The notes beneath the pieces were generated by a model. That model was not told where the DNA came from, searched no databases, and saw only the letters and a program-made list of their open reading frames with translations. A DNA stretch of 64,000 nt from Clostridia bacterium (GTDB lineage: Bacteria; Bacillota; Clostridia; RGIG6154), in the NCBI GenBank assembly GCA_017409875.1, contig JAFQRW010000017.1, positions 1 to 64,000 on the forward strand, read 5' to 3'. The position numbers and the translations under genes are program-made. Positions 60,300 to 64,000 of this stretch are shown one piece after another. Position 1 is the stretch's first letter. Every line of letters begins with the position of its first letter.

Positions 60300-61457
60300 A
60301 TGGAGTTATTGTTTAAAATTTTTATAAAAAACAAAGATAATATTTCTGACCAAAGCGTAAGAAACAGCTATGGCGTTTTTTCAGGCGCAGTGGGAATATT
60401 GCTGAACATTGTTTTGTTTGTATCAAAGCTTGCAGTGGGCTTTTTAACAGGGTCTGTAAGTGTCGCGGCCGATGCACTCAACAATCTTTCTGATGCCGGC
60501 TCTTCAATAATTACTTTAATAGCTTTCAAACTCTCAGGCAAGCCTGCTGACCACGACCATCCATTTGGTCACGGAAGAATTGAATATATAAGCGGACTTT
60601 TTGTTGCAGTTTTAATTTTGTTTATGGGTTTTGAGCTTATTAAAAGCTCTGTTTCAAAAATCATAAATCCTGCTAAAATAGAATTTAGCACAGTATCTGT
60701 TGTTATCCTTGCTTTAGCGGTACTTTTGAAACTCTGGATGTATTTTTTTAATATGCGGATTTCAAAAAAGATTGCATCAAAATCTATTCAGGCAACGGCA
60801 AAAGACTCTTTAAGCGATGCTCTTTCTACCACAACAGTACTTTTAGGTATTTTAATTGCAAAAATATGGGGTTTTAACATTGACGGGTATATTGGTCTTT
60901 TAGTTTCAGTTTTTATTCTCTATACAGGATACAAAGCTATAATAGATGCAATTTCACCGCTTTTAGGTCATGCACCTGATGAAACCCTTGTGAGTGAAAT
61001 TGAAAAAACTGTTATGTCAAGCGAGGGGATAATTGGTACACATGACCTTATAATTCACAATTACGGTCCGACACGTTTTATGATGAGTATACACGCTGAA
61101 GTTCCTGCTGATTGTGATATTTTAAAAACACATGACGAAATTGATCTGATAGAAAAGCAACTGTGCGAAAAGTTTGGTTGTGATGCAGTTATACATTTAG
61201 ATCCTATTGAAACGAATAATGAGGTTATAAACGAAACCAAAAGAATTGTAGAAGATATAGTTTTAGAGCTAGATAAACGGCTTTCTATACATGATTTCAG
61301 GATGGTTACGGGCGACACCCATACAAATGTCATTTTTGACGTTGTTATTCCTTTTGATATTGGACTATCTGATAATTTTGTAATTGAAAATTTAAAACAA
61401 AAAATTTCAGAGTTTAACAATAAGTATTTTGCAGTTATTCATATAGACAGAACATAA
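60300..61457 (+). CDS. Cation diffusion facilitator transporter
   Basis: 385 residues from ATG 60300. Six transmembrane helices; metal-site signatures DALNNLSD and HDHPFGHGRIEYISG, and a C-terminal cytoplasmic metal-binding domain (HDLIIHNYGPTRFMMSIHAEV) with extended tail. CDF proteins export Zn2+, Mn2+, Fe2+ or related ions in exchange for protons. A hairpin terminator follows. Confidence 0.92.
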   Translation: MELLFKIFIKNKDNISDQSVRNSYGVFSGAVGILLNIVLFVSKLAVGFLTGSVSVAADALNNLSDAGSSIITLIAFKLSGKPADHDHPFGHGRIEYISGLFVAVLILFMGFELIKSSVSKIINPAKIEFSTVSVVILALAVLLKLWMYFFNMRISKKIASKSIQATAKDSLSDALSTTTVLLGILIAKIWGFNIDGYIGLLVSVFILYTGYKAIIDAISPLLGHAPDETLVSEIEKTVMSSEGIIGTHDLIIHNYGPTRFMMSIHAEVPADCDILKTHDEIDLIEKQLCEKFGCDAVIHLDPIETNNEVINETKRIVEDIVLELDKRLSIHDFRMVTGDTHTNVIFDVVIPFDIGLSDNFVIENLKQKISEFNNKYFAVIHIDRT

Positions 61458-61458
61458 T

Positions 61459-61484
61459 AAATCCACCCTGACGGGTGGATTTTA
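61459..61484. terminator. Bidirectional terminator between CDF gene and dinB
   Basis: Hairpin AAATCCACCC-TGAC-GGGTGG plus ATTT; nearly the same stem as at 36213. Confidence 0.85.
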
Positions 61485-62681
61485 TATTATTATTCCTAAA
61501 TCATTATTTAAAATGCTTGCATATAAAACACTGCTTTTGCCGAAATTATGTCTTACCTTGTTTATTGCATAGTCAAGGTTTTCTTGCTTTTTTAAGAGAA
61601 TGTCTTCTTCCTCAAATAAAGTTATCTGGCTTTGAGCGAGTTCTTCTGATATATCATACCCCGTAACAGTAAGTGACCTTAAAGGTTTTTCAAAGTCCCA
61701 CAAAAACGGCACTATAGATAACGCCTCCTGGTATATTTTTTGTGCAGATGAAGTGGGAAAATCAAGGCTCTTTTGTTTTGAAACTGTTTTGAAATGAGTG
61801 TCTTTTATGCTCACTGAAATTCCTGAAACTTTAAGTGATTTGTTTTGCATTCTGGATGCTATACAGTCACAAAGCGCAAGAATCCCCTTTTTTAAGTCTT
61901 CTATATCAGAAATGTCACGCCTAAATGTCATTCCGTTGCCGATAGATTTTGGAAGTTGCTTTTTATTAGCATAAGTTACATAGTCGCTGCTGTTTCCGTT
62001 TGCAAAATCATAAAGCATTTCGCCGCTTTTTCCAAGAAGGAGTTTTAAGGCTTCTTTGTTTGAATTTGCAATGTCGCCTATTGTTTTTATTCCGACACCT
62101 GCTAAAGCCTTAGTAGTGTTTCTTCCTACATACAAAAGGTCGCTTATGGGGAGCGGAAAAACAATACTTTTGAAATTTTCATGGTCAATTACAGTTGTGG
62201 CATCAGGCTTTTTATAGTCGCTTCCAAGCTTTGCAAAAATTTTATTAAACGAAACACCCACAGATACTGTGATTCCAAGTTCGTTTTTTACATCTTCTCT
62301 TATTTTGTCAGCTATTTGCTGCCCGTTCCCGAAAAGCCGCTCAGAACCTGTAACATCAAGCCAGCTTTCATCAATCCCAAATTTTTCTATACGGTCGGTA
62401 TATCTTTCGTAAATTTGATTAACCTTTTTTGAATACATAAGATAAATGTCATGATGGGGAGGAACAACTATCAAATCAGGACATTTTGCTTTTGCCTGCC
62501 ATATAGCCTCAGCGGTTTTAACATTAAAATTTTTTGCAAGCTCATTTTTTGCAAGGATGATGCCGTGCCTGTTTTCTATGTCACCGCCAACTGCCATAGG
62601 AACACTTTTCAGCGCAGGATTAAGCATACATTCAACTGAAGCATAAAAAGAATTACAGTCGCAATGCAAAATTGTTCTCAT
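61482..62681 (-). CDS. dinB: DNA polymerase IV (DinB)
   Basis: 399 residues from ATG 62681 (AAGGAG site). Y-family motifs: HCDCNSFYASVE with the first acidic residue and IDESWLDVTGSE with the catalytic DE, followed by helix-hairpin-helix (LAGVGIKTIGDIA) and little-finger domains. Near the C-terminus AQSQITLFEEE holds a beta-clamp-binding QITLF. It copies past DNA lesions. Confidence 0.95.
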   Translation of the reverse strand: MRTILHCDCNSFYASVECMLNPALKSVPMAVGGDIENRHGIILAKNELAKNFNVKTAEAIWQAKAKCPDLIVVPPHHDIYLMYSKKVNQIYERYTDRIEKFGIDESWLDVTGSERLFGNGQQIADKIREDVKNELGITVSVGVSFNKIFAKLGSDYKKPDATTVIDHENFKSIVFPLPISDLLYVGRNTTKALAGVGIKTIGDIANSNKEALKLLLGKSGEMLYDFANGNSSDYVTYANKKQLPKSIGNGMTFRRDISDIEDLKKGILALCDCIASRMQNKSLKVSGISVSIKDTHFKTVSKQKSLDFPTSSAQKIYQEALSIVPFLWDFEKPLRSLTVTGYDISEELAQSQITLFEEEDILLKKQENLDYAINKVRHNFGKSSVLYASILNNDLGIII

Positions 62682-62801
62682 ATTTTTTCTCCTTGTGCGC
62701 ATAATAAGGTATCGGTACACCTCATATTATAAGGAAAATAAGTTTAAAAAGTCAATGTTGTGTTGAAAAATAAAAAAACTAATATTTTTTGTAAAAAAGT
62801 A

Positions 62802-62830
62802 TTGACAATACTTCAAATATTTGGTATACT
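62802..62830 (+). promoter_or_regulatory. tRNA promoter
   Basis: TTGACA (62802-62807), 17-bp spacer, TATACT (62825-62830), reading into the two tRNA genes. Confidence 0.8.
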
Positions 62831-62864
62831 ACTAAAGCTGTCAGTTGAAGACCACGATAAATAT

Positions 62865-62939
62865 TGGGCTGTCGCCAAGGGGTAAGGCATCAGACTTTGA
62901 CTCTGACATTCGTAGGTTCAAATCCTGCCAGCCCAGCCA
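62865..62939 (+). tRNA. tRNA-Gln (TTG)
   Basis: A 75-nt cloverleaf with acceptor TGGGCTG/CAGCCCA, anticodon loop CTTTGAC (anticodon TTG), T-loop GGTTCAAATCC and encoded CCA. First of two tRNAs behind one promoter. Confidence 0.95.
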
Positions 62940-62969
62940 TATTTTTCTTGTGGTTGGAAAATGACAAAT

Positions 62970-63045
62970 GGGCCATTAGCTCAGATGGCAGAGCACATGA
63001 CTTTTAATCATGGTGTCCGGAGTTCGATTCTCCGATGGCTCACCA
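62970..63045 (+). tRNA. tRNA-Lys (TTT)
   Basis: A 76-nt cloverleaf with acceptor GGGCCAT/ATGGCTC, anticodon loop CTTTTAA (anticodon TTT), T-arm GGAGTTCGATTCTCC and encoded CCA. The 3' end is copied at 63233-63251 and part of the T-arm occurs inverted at 63097-63110. Confidence 0.95.
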
Positions 63046-63047
63046 AC
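63029..63047 (+). repeat. 19-bp direct repeat at the tRNA-Lys 3' end, copy 1
   Basis: TCTCCGATGGCTCACCAAC; identical to 63233-63251. Looks like an attachment-site core. Confidence 0.8.
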
Positions 63048-63079
63048 AAAAAAAGAACTCTTTTAGAGTTCTTTTTTTG
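63048..63079 (+). terminator. Terminator after tRNA-Lys
   Basis: Hairpin AAAAGAACTC-TTTT-GAGTTC with a T-run. Confidence 0.85.
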
Positions 63080-63096
63080 TTGTATACAATTAACGA

Positions 63097-63110
63097 GGAG
63101 AATCGAACTC
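63097..63110 (-). repeat. Inverted copy of tRNA-Lys T-arm segment
   Basis: GGAGAATCGAACTC, the reverse complement of the T-arm at 63020-63033. Part of the scar between the two direct repeats. Confidence 0.7.
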
Positions 63111-63127
63111 TAAGAGAGCAGTCACCG

Positions 63128-63156
63128 TAAAAAAACAGTCCGGTGGACTGTTTTTT
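63128..63156. terminator. Hairpin within the tRNA-Lys scar
   Basis: AAAAAACAGTCC ... GGACTGTTTTTT, bidirectional terminator-like. The rest of 63080-63232 has no gene. Confidence 0.75.
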
Positions 63157-63232
63157 AGGTGAGTGGTGTGCAGACGGGTACTGAAAGCTTTAGCTTTCGG
63201 TCGTCAAACAGTGCATATGCAAGGCAAATGCA

Positions 63233-63251
63233 TCTCCGATGGCTCACCAAC
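63233..63251 (+). repeat. 19-bp direct repeat at the tRNA-Lys 3' end, copy 2
   Basis: Second copy 204 bp downstream, preceded by unrelated sequence, so only the last 19 bases of the tRNA region are duplicated. Confidence 0.8.
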
Positions 63252-63253
63252 GG

Positions 63254-63289
63254 AAAACCGCTTAAGCAGTAAGCTTCAGGCGGTTTTTT
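63254..63289 (+). terminator. Third hairpin terminator of the tRNA-Lys region
   Basis: AAAACCGC ... GCGGTTTTTT with an inner hairpin. Between it and 63359 nothing recognisable is seen. Confidence 0.75.
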
Positions 63290-63359
63290 GTTTGCCTGAA
63301 AATATGGGTGTTTTTAAAAAATGCACAGTTTGAAATACATAATAGTTAGCTGTTATATG

Positions 63360-63388
63360 TTGAAATTATATAAAAAATGTGTTATAAT
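63360..63388 (+). promoter_or_regulatory. Promoter of second structured RNA region
   Basis: TTGAAA (63360-63365), 17-bp spacer, TATAAT (63383-63388), with ATGTGT before the -10 as in the promoter at 38456. Confidence 0.75.
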
Positions 63389-63394
63389 TGACAC

Positions 63395-63545
63395 ATACAG
63401 AATTTTATGAAATAAAATTCCTAAGAGCTAACGCTCTTTTGTTCTCTTGCGAGCACAGTGGTAATTGACGTCGCCTTTAAAATTGCATTTGCAAGCAAAT
63501 GTTTTTGCTGTTTTAAAGTACAAGACTACATCCCTGCTTTTTGTT
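63395..63545 (+). ncRNA. Candidate structured RNA or long leader upstream of yitT-like gene
   Basis: A chain of hairpins follows the promoter: GAATTTTAT-GAA-ATAAAATTC, AAGAGC-TAAC-GCTCTT, and TTTAAAA ... TTTTAAA enclosing CATTTGC-AA-GCAAATG. A possible closing helix is GTGGT with ACTAC. It ends near CATCCCTGCTTTTTGTTTTT, similar to GTCCCTGCGTTTTTT in the 38.5-kb leader. No ORF of note. It may be an independent small RNA or the 5' leader of the YitT gene 96 nt further on. No known family recognised. Confidence 0.45.
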
Positions 63546-63640
63546 TTTAACCAGATACTAACAATTACTAAAACCATTGACATCTAAACAACATATCAAT
63601 TATATGAAAGACGATAAATAATTAAATTAAGGAGATAAAA

Positions 63641-64000
63641 ATGTCCAAAAGAAAAAGCATTATAATGACAATCCTAGGAACGATGACAACAGGCCTTGCA
63701 ATCGGCGTGTTTTTGACACCGAATAAGATTGTAGGTGGTGGAGCATCTGGTATTTCAACCATACTGTTTCATACAATAGGACTCCAACCCGGTGTCAGTT
63801 TTTATATAATAAATATTATTCTTCTTGTTATGGGTTTAAAACTTCTGGGTAAGAAGTTTGTGGGAGAAACCCTTTTGGGTGGACTTTTATTGTCATTTTT
63901 TATACAAGTGTTCTCGGTGGTGCCGATATATACTGAAAATTTGATTCTCTCAACAATTTTTGGCGGTGTTTTGTACGGGCTGGGAATAGGACTTGCCTTT
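63641..64000 (+). CDS. YitT-family (DUF161) membrane protein, partial
   Basis: The first 120 codons, open to the window edge. It begins MSKRKSIIMTILGTMTTGLA and continues with GVFLTPNKIVGGGASGISTIL, the conserved first DUF161 unit, and several transmembrane helices. YitT proteins are Firmicute membrane proteins of unknown function, usually about 280 aa with a C-terminal DUF2179 domain not in view. AAGGAG precedes ATG 63641. Confidence 0.9.
   Translation, partial: MSKRKSIIMTILGTMTTGLAIGVFLTPNKIVGGGASGISTILFHTIGLQPGVSFYIINIILLVMGLKLLGKKFVGETLLGGLLLSFFIQVFSVVPIYTENLILSTIFGGVLYGLGIGLAF

Noticed and set aside
1-64000. CRISPR arrays and complete insertion sequences.
   Set aside because: No regularly spaced repeat array and no transposase gene was found; the only tandem repeat is the pair at 39249-39310.

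Overview
The window comes from an endospore-forming, low-GC Firmicute of the Clostridia type. Evidence: spoIVB, long-form hpf, sepF-yggT-divIVA-lspA, VanW, DegV and DUF624 genes, TTGACA-N17-TATAAT promoters and strong AGGAGG ribosome binding sites. The left 14.5 kb is a phage-like or integrative element, visibly richer in G+C than the rest. Downstream of it lie about 7 kb of accessory cassettes and then ordinary chromosome.

Mobile element (1-14.5 kb). A long leftward early operon carries small unknown genes, a broken MT-A70 methyltransferase, a CHC2/TOPRIM primase fused to a DUF927 helicase, Gp157, a C5 methyltransferase split at an 8-G tract, the motor half of a SNF2 helicase, an HD protein, a 3D-domain protein, a DUF4406 protein and the N-terminal part of the same SNF2 helicase. 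Three of its proteins carry sliding-clamp-binding pentapeptides. A divergent switch (Cro-like gene against repressor, with GTTGC-N6-GCAAC operators), a HIRAN-like protein and a large serine recombinase close the element. Structural genes are not in view.

Accessory zone (14.5-27 kb). An uncharacterised four-gene cassette (HTH regulator, beta-CASP metallo-beta-lactamase nuclease, PD-(D/E)XK protein, WG-repeat protein) is followed by a secreted VanY peptidase, a LysR/aminotransferase pair, and an sdpR-sdpI immunity pair. A short box (ATCTAAATCATTCG) recurs at the ends of these units together with a hairpin and is also present in the 3' end of the recombinase gene, which suggests serial insertion at one site. 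A glycyl radical enzyme, its activase and an AraC regulator form another island, flanked by an intact spoIVB and a diverged fragment of the spoIVB 3' end.

Chromosome (27-64 kb). Leftward: spoIVB, hpf, rnr, secG, a VanW gene and a LUD gene. Then pbp1A, two sporulation-like unknown genes, and a 222-nt leader RNA in front of a SLOG-domain gene. In that leader the 5' end and the right arm of a terminator compete for the same 15 nt, so it is a strong candidate for an undescribed riboswitch or attenuator. Then gpmI-tpiA-pgk, degV, a MATE pump, mscL, yqeY, metA, mutS-mutL-miaA, an envelope/division cluster (HlyD-like, sepF, yggT, divIVA, lspA, pseudouridine synthase), a 2-hydroxyacid dehydrogenase, a CDF transporter, dinB, tRNA-Gln and tRNA-Lys. 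A 3' duplication of tRNA-Lys, a second structured RNA region and the start of a YitT gene end the window.
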